A stretch of 17,471 nt of DNA from an uncultured Mucilaginibacter sp. (GCF_946481715.1 NZ_CAMLOV010000122.1:1-17471); one strand, 5' to 3'. Shown: positions 1 through 8,173, counted from the first letter of the stretch. Numbers and translations are program-made. Notes: generated by a model not told the origin, from the letters alone.

Positions 1-37
1 GCACCTGATCCGGGTAATGCCGGCGTAGGGAGAGGTA
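1..37 (+). promoter_or_regulatory. TPP riboswitch (THI element), 3' half only
   Basis: The first bases match the conserved 3' half of the thiamine pyrophosphate aptamer: the ACCTGATC segment, a P5 stem in which CCGG pairs with CCGG around GTAATG (about 10-23), then GCGTAGGGA closing toward P1. The 5' half, with the CUGAGA pyrimidine-binding segment, lies before the window. The downstream genes (TonB receptor, PnuC-type carrier) are the gene types known to be under TPP control in Bacteroidetes. Binding of TPP is expected to switch the operon off. Between aptamer and start codon, 41-46 can pair with 81-86, enclosing a 52-58/68-75 hairpin with one bulge. There is no U-tract, so translational rather than terminator control seems more likely; that last point is inference. 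Confidence 0.9.
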
Positions 38-105
38 ACAAGTTAAGTGTACTGCCGCTTTACCCTGGCGGACAGATGGTTTAACTCATTTATTGTTCAA
101 CAATT

Positions 106-2550
106 TTGAAAAATTTATTTGCGGCGCTCTTCGCCCTGCTGCTGCCTGTTTTGGCATCGGCCCAGTTTTCCATTAGCGGAAAAATTACCAACCAAGCCGG
201 CGAAGCATTGCCCGGCGCAACCGTAAACCTGATAAACCTTAACCGGGGCGCACAAACAAACGCAACCGGCAATTACAGCTTAGGCGATTTGCCAGCCGGG
301 AATTACACTTTAAAGGCTACCTACATCGGTTACCAGCCTATCACAAAAACCGTTGCTTTAAGCAGCAATCAAACGATTAACTTTACACTGGCCACGGGCA
401 CTTTTAGTGCCGAAGAAGTAGTAGTAACCGCCACCCGCGCAGGCAAAAACTCGCCAACGGCCTTTACCAACCTCAGCAAAAAGGAGCTGGAGAAAAACAA
501 TTTCGGGCAGGACTTGCCTTACCTGCTTAACCAAACCCCATCGGTGGTCATCACATCTGATGCAGGTGCGGGCATTGGCTACACCGGCATTCGCATCCGC
601 GGAAGTGATGCCAGCCGGGTAAACGTAACCATCAACGGCATCCCCTACAACGATTCGGAAAGCCAGGGATCTTATTTTGTCGATCTGCCGGATATCACCT
701 CCTCTATCAACAACATCCAGGTGCAGCGTGGCGTGGGTACATCAACCAACGGCGCAGGCGCGTTTGGCGGGAGTATTAATATCCAAACCACCAACCGCCG
801 CGATACCGGTTATGCGGAGATCAACAATTCAATAGGATCCTACAATTCGGTTAAAAACACCATTAACCTGGGTACCGGTTTATTGGGCGGCCATTTTAGC
901 GTAGACGGCCGCCTCTCGCGTATTAAATCCGATGGTTATATTGATCGAGCATCCTCACAATTAAAATCATTTTTTGTAAGCGGTGCGTACTATGGCGCAA
1001 ACAGCACTTTACGGGCCAATATCTTTTCGGGATACGAACGCACCTACCAGGCATGGAACGGCGTTCCCGATTATATTATCAGCGATAACAGCCTGCCCAA
1101 CCACCGCACTTACAACGAACTGGGTATATTGCCCGATGGCAGCTTTTATAAAGACCAGGTAGATGATTACCTGCAAAACCATTACCAGCTGCTGTATGAC
1201 CAAAAACTATCCGATAAAGTATCTTTCAGCGGTGCCTTGCATTACACCAAAGGCAAAGGCTATTATGAGGAATATAAAACTGATGCCGATGTTACCGACT
1301 ATGGGCTAACCCCGGTAATTATCGGCGGAACGCCCATAACCAATACCGATTTGGCCCGCCGCCGCTGGTTGGATAATGATTTCTATGGTATCACCTACGC
1401 CTTAAAATACCTGCCGCAGGATAACCTTAATTTTACCCTCGGCGGCGCTTATAACCGCTACACCGGCGCGCATTTTGGTAACATCATTTACACCCGCGAA
1501 AGCGCAGGCATCAACCCTAATTATGAATACTACCGCGATGATGCTAAAAAGAATGATTTCAACATCTTTGGCCGTGGCGAATTTAAAACGGGTAACACCA
1601 CGCTGTTTGCCGATTTGCAGTACCGCCGTATCTACTACTCCTTCCTTGGATTCGACAGAAATTTGAACAACATACAGCAAAACGCGACATTAAATTTCTT
1701 CAACCCAAAGATGGGGGTTACATACGAGTTCGACGAGCATAATAACATCTACGCGTCATTTGCCGTTGGCAACCACGAACCTAACCGCGATGACTATACT
1801 AACAGCACCCCTGCCAGCCGCCCAAAGGCAGAGAACCTGAAAGATTTTGAAGCGGGCTACCGTACCAGCAGCAGTGTTTTCCGTGGCGGAATCAACCTGT
1901 TTTATATGCTGTATAAAAATCAGTTAATATTAACAGGGGCATTAAACGATGTCGGCGCACAGATCCGTAACAACGTAAAGGATAGCTACCGCGCAGGCAT
2001 CGAACTGGACGGCAGGGTGAAAATCACCAAAGCGCTAAGCTGGGCAGCAACAGCAACCATCAGCACCAATAAAATAAAAAACTACGGCCAGTTTTTAAAT
2101 AATTACGACGACGGTAGCCAGGCATTTATCTTGTTAAAGAAAACAAATATCGCCTACTCGCCATCGTTCGTTGCCTCCAGCGAGATCAGCCTTGCACCAT
2201 TTAAGGGCGGCGAAATTGCCTTTATCAGCAAATATGTAAGCCAGCAGTTTTTAGACAACACCTCCAATACCAACCCTGTGGGGTTCCCCTCATCGGGTAA
2301 TAATGCCTTTATTACCGACAGGCTGCTAAAAAGCTATTTTGTGAGCGATGTTAGGCTGAGGTATAATTTCAGCGTTAAAGCTGTAAAAAACATAGGGCTG
2401 GGCTTGCAGGTAAACAACTTGTTTAGCAAGCAGTACGAGGCCAATGGCGCTACCTACCCCGATATTGAAAACGGTCAGGTAGTAAACTATAATTACTACT
2501 TTCCGCAGGCCTCGCGCAACTTTTTGGCCTCGGTTAGTTTAAGTTTTTAA
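106..2550 (+). CDS. TonB-dependent outer-membrane receptor, probably for thiamine
   Basis: This is an 814-residue TonB-dependent receptor. A signal peptide ends at ASA|Q (about residue 19). A carboxypeptidase-regulatory-like beta domain follows (about 20-100), then a TonB-box-like stretch EEVVVTATR (103-111), a plug domain (about 115-230) containing IRIRGSDASRVNVTING, and a 22-strand-type barrel ending in phenylalanine, as outer-membrane barrels do. In-frame stops force initiation after base 84; TTG at 106 gives a perfect signal peptide and no in-frame ATG is closer, so a TTG start is likely. No Shine-Dalgarno is visible. The gene lies directly downstream of a TPP riboswitch and 4 bases before a PnuC-type gene, so its substrate is inferred to be thiamine or its phosphates, imported with TonB energy. 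The family assignment is secure; the substrate rests on context. Confidence 0.93.
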   Translation: MKNLFAALFALLLPVLASAQFSISGKITNQAGEALPGATVNLINLNRGAQTNATGNYSLGDLPAGNYTLKATYIGYQPITKTVALSSNQTINFTLATGTFSAEEVVVTATRAGKNSPTAFTNLSKKELEKNNFGQDLPYLLNQTPSVVITSDAGAGIGYTGIRIRGSDASRVNVTINGIPYNDSESQGSYFVDLPDITSSINNIQVQRGVGTSTNGAGAFGGSINIQTTNRRDTGYAEINNSIGSYNSVKNTINLGTGLLGGHFSVDGRLSRIKSDGYIDRASSQLKSFFVSGAYYGANSTLRANIFSGYERTYQAWNGVPDYIISDNSLPNHRTYNELGILPDGSFYKDQVDDYLQNHYQLLYDQKLSDKVSFSGALHYTKGKGYYEEYKTDADVTDYGLTPVIIGGTPITNTDLARRRWLDNDFYGITYALKYLPQDNLNFTLGGAYNRYTGAHFGNIIYTRESAGINPNYEYYRDDAKKNDFNIFGRGEFKTGNTTLFADLQYRRIYYSFLGFDRNLNNIQQNATLNFFNPKMGVTYEFDEHNNIYASFAVGNHEPNRDDYTNSTPASRPKAENLKDFEAGYRTSSSVFRGGINLFYMLYKNQLILTGALNDVGAQIRNNVKDSYRAGIELDGRVKITKALSWAATATISTNKIKNYGQFLNNYDDGSQAFILLKKTNIAYSPSFVASSEISLAPFKGGEIAFISKYVSQQFLDNTSNTNPVGFPSSGNNAFITDRLLKSYFVSDVRLRYNFSVKAVKNIGLGLQVNNLFSKQYEANGATYPDIENGQVVNYNYYFPQASRNFLASVSLSF

Positions 2551-2554
2551 GTAG

Positions 2555-3175
2555 GTGCAGCATTGGATAACTCTTTTTGTAGAGCAGTTGAAGGCAACTA
2601 CCTGGCTGGAGTGGCTGGCGGTAATCTTAGGCGTTACCGAAGTACTGCTGGCCCGCGCCAACAAAGTGTGGCTATACCCAGCCGGTATAGCCGCTACTTT
2701 AATTTCGCTTTACCTGTTGTTGCAGGTAGCATTATACGCCGAGTTTTTGCTGAACGGCTACTACGTAGTAATGAGCGTTTACGGTTGGTGCCACTGGGTG
2801 AAAAAGCGGGGAGAGCCGGCTGTACAGGTAGCATATGCCAATAAGCGCGAGTGGGTAATAACAATACTAATTGTATTCGTGGGCTGGGTGCTGCTGTATT
2901 TGCTGCTGGTAAATTTTACCAAATCTACCGTGCCGGTTTGGGATGCCTGGGTATCATCTACTGCCTGGGCGGGTATGTGGCTGCTGGCACGGCGCAAAAT
3001 AGAGAACTGGGTATTGTTGAACATCAGCAACTTGTTTGCTATTCCGCTGCTTTACCATAAAGGCCTGGCGATGTTTGCCGTACTTACGCTGATATTATTT
3101 ATTGTTGCCATTTTTGGCTATTACGATTGGCGTAAGATCATTATTAAAGAACGTTTAACCGATAAATTGAGCTAA
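2555..3175 (+). CDS. pnuT: PnuC-family transporter, probably thiamine carrier PnuT
   Basis: This 206-residue integral membrane protein is of usual length for PnuC-type vitamin transporters. Visible family hallmarks are WLEWLAVILGVTEVLLARANKVWLYPAGI near the N-terminus (given here as one continuous conserved block split by the WLEW and N-x-x-W-x-x-G positions) and a YYVVMSVYGWCHW segment about residues 68-80. Roughly seven hydrophobic helices are predicted. PnuC proteins carry nicotinamide riboside; the TPP-riboswitch-controlled subgroup, named PnuT, carries thiamine by facilitated diffusion across the inner membrane, with trapping by phosphorylation. The start is GTG at 2555, 4 bases after the receptor stop. 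The next gene begins one base after the stop, so the three genes are very probably co-transcribed and translationally coupled. Thiamine specificity is from operon context. Confidence 0.88.
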   Translation: MQHWITLFVEQLKATTWLEWLAVILGVTEVLLARANKVWLYPAGIAATLISLYLLLQVALYAEFLLNGYYVVMSVYGWCHWVKKRGEPAVQVAYANKREWVITILIVFVGWVLLYLLLVNFTKSTVPVWDAWVSSTAWAGMWLLARRKIENWVLLNISNLFAIPLLYHKGLAMFAVLTLILFIVAIFGYYDWRKIIIKERLTDKLS

Positions 3176-3176
3176 C

Positions 3177-4271
3177 ATGGCGCAGGTAACGCATCCGTCC
3201 GCCCATCTGCTTCCCGATTGGGTAGATACCATCCGCAGGCATGCCGCCGACGCAGAGCAATTGGGCAAGCTGCATCCGGCACAATTGGAGTTAGTTTACC
3301 GGCAGCAATGGTTTAACCTGCTTACACCCGCTGTTTATGGTGGGTTACAAACACCCTTGCCGCAATTAATTGAAATTGAAGAAGCCCTTAGCTGGGCCGA
3401 TGGCAGCCTGGGCTGGGTGGTTACCTTATGCTGCGGCGCCGGCTGGTTTGGCGGTTTTTTAGAACCGGGCATGGCCAAACTGGTATATGCTGATGCGAAA
3501 GCATGCATTGCAGGCAGCGGCGCGACAACAGGCACTGCGGATATTGTTGGCGTTGGCTATATTATCAACGGTAGCTGGAAGTACGCCAGCGGGGTGCATC
3601 ATGCCACCTATATAACCGTAAACTGCCAAATTACTGCGGGTGGAGAGCCTGTGTTAAACGAAGATGGCACGCAATTGATATTGCCGTTTATTTTAAAGCG
3701 AGCTGATGTAAACCTGTTACCGGGCTGGAAATACATGGGCATGGTAGCTACAGGTAGCGATGCCTACGAGGTAAATAACCTCTATCTTGATAAAAGCTAT
3801 AGTTTTAAAATTGATGGCGAAGCGGCTGTAATAGATTCGCAATTATATACCTACCCCTTTTTGCAACTGGCAGAAGCCACGCTTGCGGCAAACCTGTCTG
3901 GCATGGCAGTGCACTTTATGGACCTTTGCGTACCGGCCTTTGCATATAAGGCAACCAACATCCGCAGGGTACATGCCGCCAATGTGGCTGTTATGGAGGA
4001 TGCCCTTTCTGCCGCTGTTGTGCTTCTTAACAAAAGGCGCCAAACATTCTTTAAGGCTGTTGAGGCATCCTGGCAGCAACCCAATGATCAGCAGTTGTTA
4101 ATACAGGTTAGCCATTGCAGCCGTGCGCTTGCAAAAACAGCCCGCGAATGCGCGGATAGGCTTTACCCCTACTGCGGCCTATTGGCGGCGTCGCCCGATA
4201 CAGAGATTAACCGGGTTTGGCGCGATCTCCACACGGCCAGCCAGCACGCCCTGCTAACTTTTACGCTTTAG
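3177..4271 (+). CDS. Acyl-CoA dehydrogenase-fold flavoprotein, group D flavin monooxygenase-like
   Basis: This 364-residue protein has the layout of the acyl-CoA dehydrogenase fold: an N-terminal helical part with ALSWADGSLGWV (about 70-81), a middle beta part with INGSWKYASGVHHATY (about 130-145), and a C-terminal helical part ending in NRVWRDLHTASQHALL (about 344-359). The RDLHTASQH ending is characteristic of the Acyl-CoA_dh_2 branch, which includes two-component FMN monooxygenases such as HsaA and DszC, rather than true acyl-CoA dehydrogenases. No signal peptide is visible, so it is cytoplasmic. It follows the PnuC-type gene by one base, within the TPP-controlled operon. It may therefore oxidise a thiamine-related compound, but that is inference; a reductase partner is not in the window. 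The substrate is unknown. Confidence 0.8.
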   Translation: MAQVTHPSAHLLPDWVDTIRRHAADAEQLGKLHPAQLELVYRQQWFNLLTPAVYGGLQTPLPQLIEIEEALSWADGSLGWVVTLCCGAGWFGGFLEPGMAKLVYADAKACIAGSGATTGTADIVGVGYIINGSWKYASGVHHATYITVNCQITAGGEPVLNEDGTQLILPFILKRADVNLLPGWKYMGMVATGSDAYEVNNLYLDKSYSFKIDGEAAVIDSQLYTYPFLQLAEATLAANLSGMAVHFMDLCVPAFAYKATNIRRVHAANVAVMEDALSAAVVLLNKRRQTFFKAVEASWQQPNDQQLLIQVSHCSRALAKTARECADRLYPYCGLLAASPDTEINRVWRDLHTASQHALLTFTL

Positions 4272-4348
4272 GCGGCGGTAACCCCATTTATATTTAGCAG
4301 GGCTGGCGGTTGCTAAACATGCGTTGTTATGTAAAACTACTTTTTGCA

Positions 4349-4370
4349 ATGGCATATACAGCCATTTTTG
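4349..4370 (+). terminator. Weak hairpin with T-tract after the thiamine operon
   Basis: AATGGC (4349-4354) pairs with GCCATT (4361-4366) around a 7-base loop, and the second arm runs into TTTTTG. It is only 6 bp long and could be a weak intrinsic terminator for the operon ending at 4271. No clear promoter for the following gene was found in 4272-4421. Confidence 0.3.
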
Positions 4371-4421
4371 CTATCTTTAAAACCTTGTGTTGTAGCAACA
4401 TGGCACAAACCCCTAATCACG

Positions 4422-5702
4422 ATGGCGAATATCCCTTATTGCGTTGCTGGCGGCGCACATTCAAAAACAAATCGGTACCCGGGTTTTTTGCTGGTTTTAT
4501 TTGTTGGGTTTTTACTTTGCCAGGGCTGTAAACTTGATGCCCCGATAATCCCCGATTCGCTGCTTCATCCGCATACGGACACTACCATAACTGATACGGT
4601 ACCAGATGTTACGCCACCGGCAGATACCGTTATAACCGACACCATAACCCCGGCAATAGCCAATTTTAGCCAGCTTACCGCATGGAAAGCCTACAGGGCA
4701 AACCCAAGTAGCCGGTATGATATGTTACTGATAGGTGATTCGTACACGCAGGGGAATTTTTATAGCTGGCGCCTACGCGGCAAACTGCTTTCCGATGGCT
4801 TTTTGGACGGTGGGCCCGGTTACGACAGCTTTGGGCGCTGGGATCCCGTTGGTATGTATTCTATCGACGGCTCAATGGACCCGGCCGAGCTGACATTTAC
4901 CTACGATCCATTGTTATGGGATACCAGCCCTGGCGACTACTACGGCCCTTGCGGCAATGTAACAAATAATGCGGCTAACGCACCTATAACCGTAAGTTCG
5001 AGGGTATTGCTCAATTCGTTTACAATCATTTTCCAAAGGCACCCAAACGCGGGTAATTTCAGGTACAGGATAAATGGCAGCAGCTGGGCAACCGTAAGCG
5101 CGTCTAATGCCACGGCAGATATTGGCAATGTGGTAATAAATGTTACCGATGCAGGCGATAATATAGACCTGGATATAGAGCCTTTGCAAGCAGGGCAGGT
5201 GTTTTGCGGCGTTTTGGCCCGCAGGGATGGCGATGTGCTAAACCTGCATAAGGTAGGCAGTTCGGGTACTACGGCAGATTTTTTTGCGCATAACCTTCTT
5301 TGGGAAAAATCGATAGAGCTGCTTACGCCAAAAGGTGCAATAATTATGTTTGGCACCAATGAGATGGATGCAAATGTTGAACCCGCGCAAATGAGGGCCA
5401 ATATCCAGCATATCATTGATCAGCTTAGGCAAGCGCAACCAAATTGCGATATCATCATCATGTGCCCGCCCGAAACCCTTTACGAAAATGAGGAGCCCCG
5501 GAAATATAAAATAGCCAGCTACGCCGATATGCTTTTTAGGCTGGCGCTTAAAAACCACGCGGCGTTTATTGATTTTGCTAAAGTTTTCGGCCCATTTAGC
5601 CAGGCTTCTATCAATTCGGACTTAATGTCGACCGACAGGAAGCACCCCGGCGATGTAGGCAGCGAGTTGATGGCCCAAACTATTTTCAACGCCTTAAAAT
5701 AA
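4422..5702 (+). CDS. SGNH/GDSL-hydrolase lipoprotein
   Basis: From the ATG at 4422 this is a 426-residue protein. A hydrophobic N-terminus ends in LLCQGC, so Cys36 is a probable lipidation site. A Thr/Asp/Pro-rich linker follows (about 45-80), with repeated DT-ITDT motifs. The SGNH blocks are all visible: LLIGDSYTQG with nucleophile Ser107, FGTNEMD with Asn313, and TDRKHPGD with Asp405 and His408. About 190 residues rich in beta-strand lie between the Ser block and the Asn block, suggesting an inserted beta domain, as in peptidoglycan or glycan O-acetylesterases. An upstream in-frame ATG at 4344 would add 26 residues that do not look like a signal sequence, so 4422 was chosen. The substrate is unknown; an ester on an envelope or extracellular glycan is a reasonable guess. 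Confidence 0.82.
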   Translation: MANIPYCVAGGAHSKTNRYPGFLLVLFVGFLLCQGCKLDAPIIPDSLLHPHTDTTITDTVPDVTPPADTVITDTITPAIANFSQLTAWKAYRANPSSRYDMLLIGDSYTQGNFYSWRLRGKLLSDGFLDGGPGYDSFGRWDPVGMYSIDGSMDPAELTFTYDPLLWDTSPGDYYGPCGNVTNNAANAPITVSSRVLLNSFTIIFQRHPNAGNFRYRINGSSWATVSASNATADIGNVVINVTDAGDNIDLDIEPLQAGQVFCGVLARRDGDVLNLHKVGSSGTTADFFAHNLLWEKSIELLTPKGAIIMFGTNEMDANVEPAQMRANIQHIIDQLRQAQPNCDIIIMCPPETLYENEEPRKYKIASYADMLFRLALKNHAAFIDFAKVFGPFSQASINSDLMSTDRKHPGDVGSELMAQTIFNALK

Positions 5703-5793
5703 GGCTACCCTGTTTTAACCATTACGTAACGCAAATATCACACTGAAAAACCAGATCATTGTTCATATTTGCGGTATTTAATTCGCTTTCTGT

Positions 5794-7458
5794 ATGAAAT
5801 TCAGGTGTCTGATCTTTGCGGTATTGTTTGCCGCTGCCGGCGCATCCGCCCAAAATAAAACCGCTGCAACCTCCGCAACATTGCCCCGCCCCAAATTAGT
5901 AGTGGGCCTTGTGGTTGACCAAATGCGCTGGGATTATCTTTATCGTTACTACGACCGGTACCAGGCCGGGGGCTTTAAACGCCTGCTTAACGAAGGCTTT
6001 ACCTGCGAAAACACGCTTATTCCCTATATCCCAACAGTAACCGCCATTGGGCACTCCAGTGTTTACACAGGTTCGGTACCTGCTATACATGGCATGGCCG
6101 GGAACGATTTTATTATACAGGCCACGGGTAAATCCATATACTGCACCGCAGATTCTACCGTGAATACGGTAGGCAGTACCTCGGTAGCGGGTAAGATGTC
6201 GCCACGTAATTTGCTGGCCAGTACTATAACTGATGAATTAAAGCTGGCTACAAATTTTCGGTCGAAAGTTATAGGTATTGCTTTGAAAGACCGTGGAGGA
6301 ATACTCCCCGCAGGGCATGTGGCCGATGCGGCTTATTGGTTTGACGATGCCAGCGGCAACTGGATAACCAGTACTTTTTACATGAACGATTTGCCCGCCT
6401 GGGTAAAAACCTTCAACAGCCAAAAAAACGCCGAAAAATATTTAAAAAAGGATTGGAACACGCTTTACCCAATTAACACGTACGTGCAAAGTACCGCGGA
6501 TAACAGCCCAAAATACGAAGGCAAATTCACAGGTACCGACGCGCCCACCTTTCCGATAAAAACATCAGAACTGTATAAAGGCGGCAACACCGGCATCATC
6601 CGTAACACGCCATACGGCAATTCGCTCACACTTGATTTAGCCAAAGCAGCTATAGATAATGAGCACTTGGGTAAGAATGTAGTAACCGACTTCCTGGCCG
6701 TGAGCCTTTCCTCAACAGATTACATCGGGCACCAGTTCGGCCCAAACTCGGTTGAGGTAGAAGACACTTACCTGCGCCTGGATAACGACCTGAGCGCGTT
6801 TTTTGCTTACCTGGACGCCAAAGTGGGCAAAGGGAATTACACCGTATTTTTAACTGCCGACCACGGCGCTGCGCACAACCCGCAGTTTTTAATAGACCAT
6901 AATATCCCTGCCGGGTACTGGGACGAAACCGCGAGCCGTACCCAGCTGAATAAAACACTGGAAGATAAGTTTAAGGTGAAAAACCTGGTGCTGGGCTTAA
7001 ACAATTACCAGGTAAACTTTAACAATGCAGCAATAAGCAAAGAAGGGCTTAGCGAAGAGGCCTTAAAGGCAGAATGTATACAAACGCTGCAAAAACAGGC
7101 GGGCGTAGCTTTTGCTGTTGATATGCAGCGGGCACAAACAGCAAACATCCCGGAGGACCTGCGGGCACGCATCATAAATGGCTATAATGCAGAGCGCAGC
7201 GGCGCTATCCAGATTGTTTTGAAACCGGGATGGTATGGCGGCCATGGTGGCACAGGCACTACACACGGCACCTGGAACCCTTACGATGCACACATCCCGC
7301 TGGTATTTATGGGTTGGGGTATTAAACACGGCAGCCTGGTGCGCGAAACCCACATGACTGATATTGCTGCCACCTTAGCCGCATTGCTGCACATACAGGC
7401 CCCAAGCGGTAACATTGGTACGCCAATTGGCGAAGTGTTAAAGTGGTTTAAAGATTAG
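5794..7458 (+). CDS. pafA: PafA-type alkaline phosphatase, secreted
   Basis: This 554-residue member of the alkaline phosphatase superfamily has a signal peptide (about residues 1-19, ASA|Q). The PafA signature is complete: nucleophile Thr83 in PTVTAIGHSS, Asn104 in HGMAGND, and Lys165/Arg167 in IALKDRGG, the residues that set monoesterase specificity in the Elizabethkingia enzyme. Zinc-ligand motifs are STDYIGH, TADHGA and a late GGHGGTGTTHGT. It should hydrolyse phosphate monoesters in the periplasm or outside the cell. PafA enzymes are broad-specificity and not phosphate-starvation-specific in the way of PhoA. The gene stands 91 bases before a ThiE-like gene. A CATATTTG box at 5764-5771 is a near match to the Bacteroidetes -7 element, but no good -33 box is seen. 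The family call is very secure. Confidence 0.92.
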   Translation: MKFRCLIFAVLFAAAGASAQNKTAATSATLPRPKLVVGLVVDQMRWDYLYRYYDRYQAGGFKRLLNEGFTCENTLIPYIPTVTAIGHSSVYTGSVPAIHGMAGNDFIIQATGKSIYCTADSTVNTVGSTSVAGKMSPRNLLASTITDELKLATNFRSKVIGIALKDRGGILPAGHVADAAYWFDDASGNWITSTFYMNDLPAWVKTFNSQKNAEKYLKKDWNTLYPINTYVQSTADNSPKYEGKFTGTDAPTFPIKTSELYKGGNTGIIRNTPYGNSLTLDLAKAAIDNEHLGKNVVTDFLAVSLSSTDYIGHQFGPNSVEVEDTYLRLDNDLSAFFAYLDAKVGKGNYTVFLTADHGAAHNPQFLIDHNIPAGYWDETASRTQLNKTLEDKFKVKNLVLGLNNYQVNFNNAAISKEGLSEEALKAECIQTLQKQAGVAFAVDMQRAQTANIPEDLRARIINGYNAERSGAIQIVLKPGWYGGHGGTGTTHGTWNPYDAHIPLVFMGWGIKHGSLVRETHMTDIAATLAALLHIQAPSGNIGTPIGEVLKWFKD

Positions 7459-7475
7459 AAAGGCGGAAAGCCTGC

Positions 7476-7542
7476 AGTCCGAAAGATAATTGCGTTGCAT
7501 GCCGGCACAGCAAATAAGGAGATAAACCTTATCTTTCGGACT
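7476..7542 (+). promoter_or_regulatory. 14-bp perfect inverted repeat in the leader of the ThiE-like gene
   Basis: AGTCCGAAAGATAA (7476-7489) is exactly complementary to TTATCTTTCGGACT (7529-7542), with 39 bases between. The right arm ends 7 bases before the ATG at 7550. An AAGGAG sequence lies in the loop at 7516-7521. No T-tract follows, so it does not look like an ordinary terminator for the preceding phosphatase gene. It could be an RNA stem controlling translation of the next gene, or a DNA operator. Confidence 0.6.
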
Positions 7543-7549
7543 TCATACC

Positions 7550-8173
7550 ATGAGAAAATACATTTCCAAATTCCATTACCTCACGCAGGACTTGCCCCAC
7601 CGCAGCCATGCAGAGCAGGCGCAAATAGCTTGCGAAGCCGGTGCAAACTGGGTGCAATACCGCTGCATGACAAAAACTGATGAGGAACTTATTGCGGAGA
7701 TACACCAGGTTGCTTCTATCTGCGATGATTGGGGCGCCACGCTCATCTTAACCAACCATTACCACCTGCTGGATAAGGTAGACGCACAGGGCGTACACGT
7801 GGAAGATTTTGATGCCGATTTTGCCGCCATCCGCCACGCAATAACCGATGAGAAAACTCTTGGCGCATCAGCTACAAATGTAGAAGCCCTGATGCGCATA
7901 CAAAAAACCGGCGTTGTAGATTACTACGGCTACGGGCCCTTTGCACATACGGATACAAAGCCAAACAACAAACCCCTGCTGGGCTACGAAGGTTACCGGG
8001 CGTTAGAAAAACTGCCCATACAAATACCTGTAATAGCGGTGGGTGGAGTACAATTAACGGATGTAGAACCTTTAATGGCTACCGGCATTTACGGGCTGGC
8101 GGTTTCGGCGGCGGTTAATTTGTCGTTGGATCCCGGCGCGATGGTGAAGGAATTTTATAGGAAGATGTATTGA
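7550..8173 (+). CDS. ThiE-like (thiamine phosphate synthase/TenI family) protein, divergent
   Basis: This 207-residue TIM-barrel protein is of ThiE length and order. Matching segments are FHYLTQDLP at the start, WVQYR (34-38), GVHVEDFD (81-88), LGASATN (104-110), YGPFAHTDTKP (128-138) and a late AVGG. ThiE joins HMP-pyrophosphate and thiazole phosphate to make thiamine phosphate. Compared with the canonical Q-x-R-x-K and INDR/IND motifs, this protein has Q36-Y-R38-C-M40, with Met for Lys, and TNH at 68-70, with His for the metal-binding Asp; Asp88, Ser107, Thr134, Thr136 and Lys137 are kept. It may be a divergent but active synthase, or a paralogue with another role. The start is ATG at 7550, with only the AAGGAG at 7516-7521 upstream. 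It lies 3.3 kb from the TPP-controlled operon and is not part of it. Confidence 0.75.
   Translation: MRKYISKFHYLTQDLPHRSHAEQAQIACEAGANWVQYRCMTKTDEELIAEIHQVASICDDWGATLILTNHYHLLDKVDAQGVHVEDFDADFAAIRHAITDEKTLGASATNVEALMRIQKTGVVDYYGYGPFAHTDTKPNNKPLLGYEGYRALEKLPIQIPVIAVGGVQLTDVEPLMATGIYGLAVSAAVNLSLDPGAMVKEFYRKMY

Noticed and set aside
3177..4271. A true fatty-acid acyl-CoA dehydrogenase
   Set aside because: The C-terminal RDLHTASQH pattern and the thiamine operon context fit the monooxygenase-like branch better, and no other fatty-acid genes are near.
4940..5416. 158-codon open frame on the minus strand inside the SGNH hydrolase gene
   Set aside because: The plus-strand frame carries all SGNH motifs and a lipoprotein signal; the minus-strand translation shows no family pattern and is a shadow.
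7495..7680. Short plus-strand frame overlapping the start of the ThiE-like gene
   Set aside because: It begins at a TTG within the inverted-repeat loop and overlaps the well-supported ThiE-like frame.
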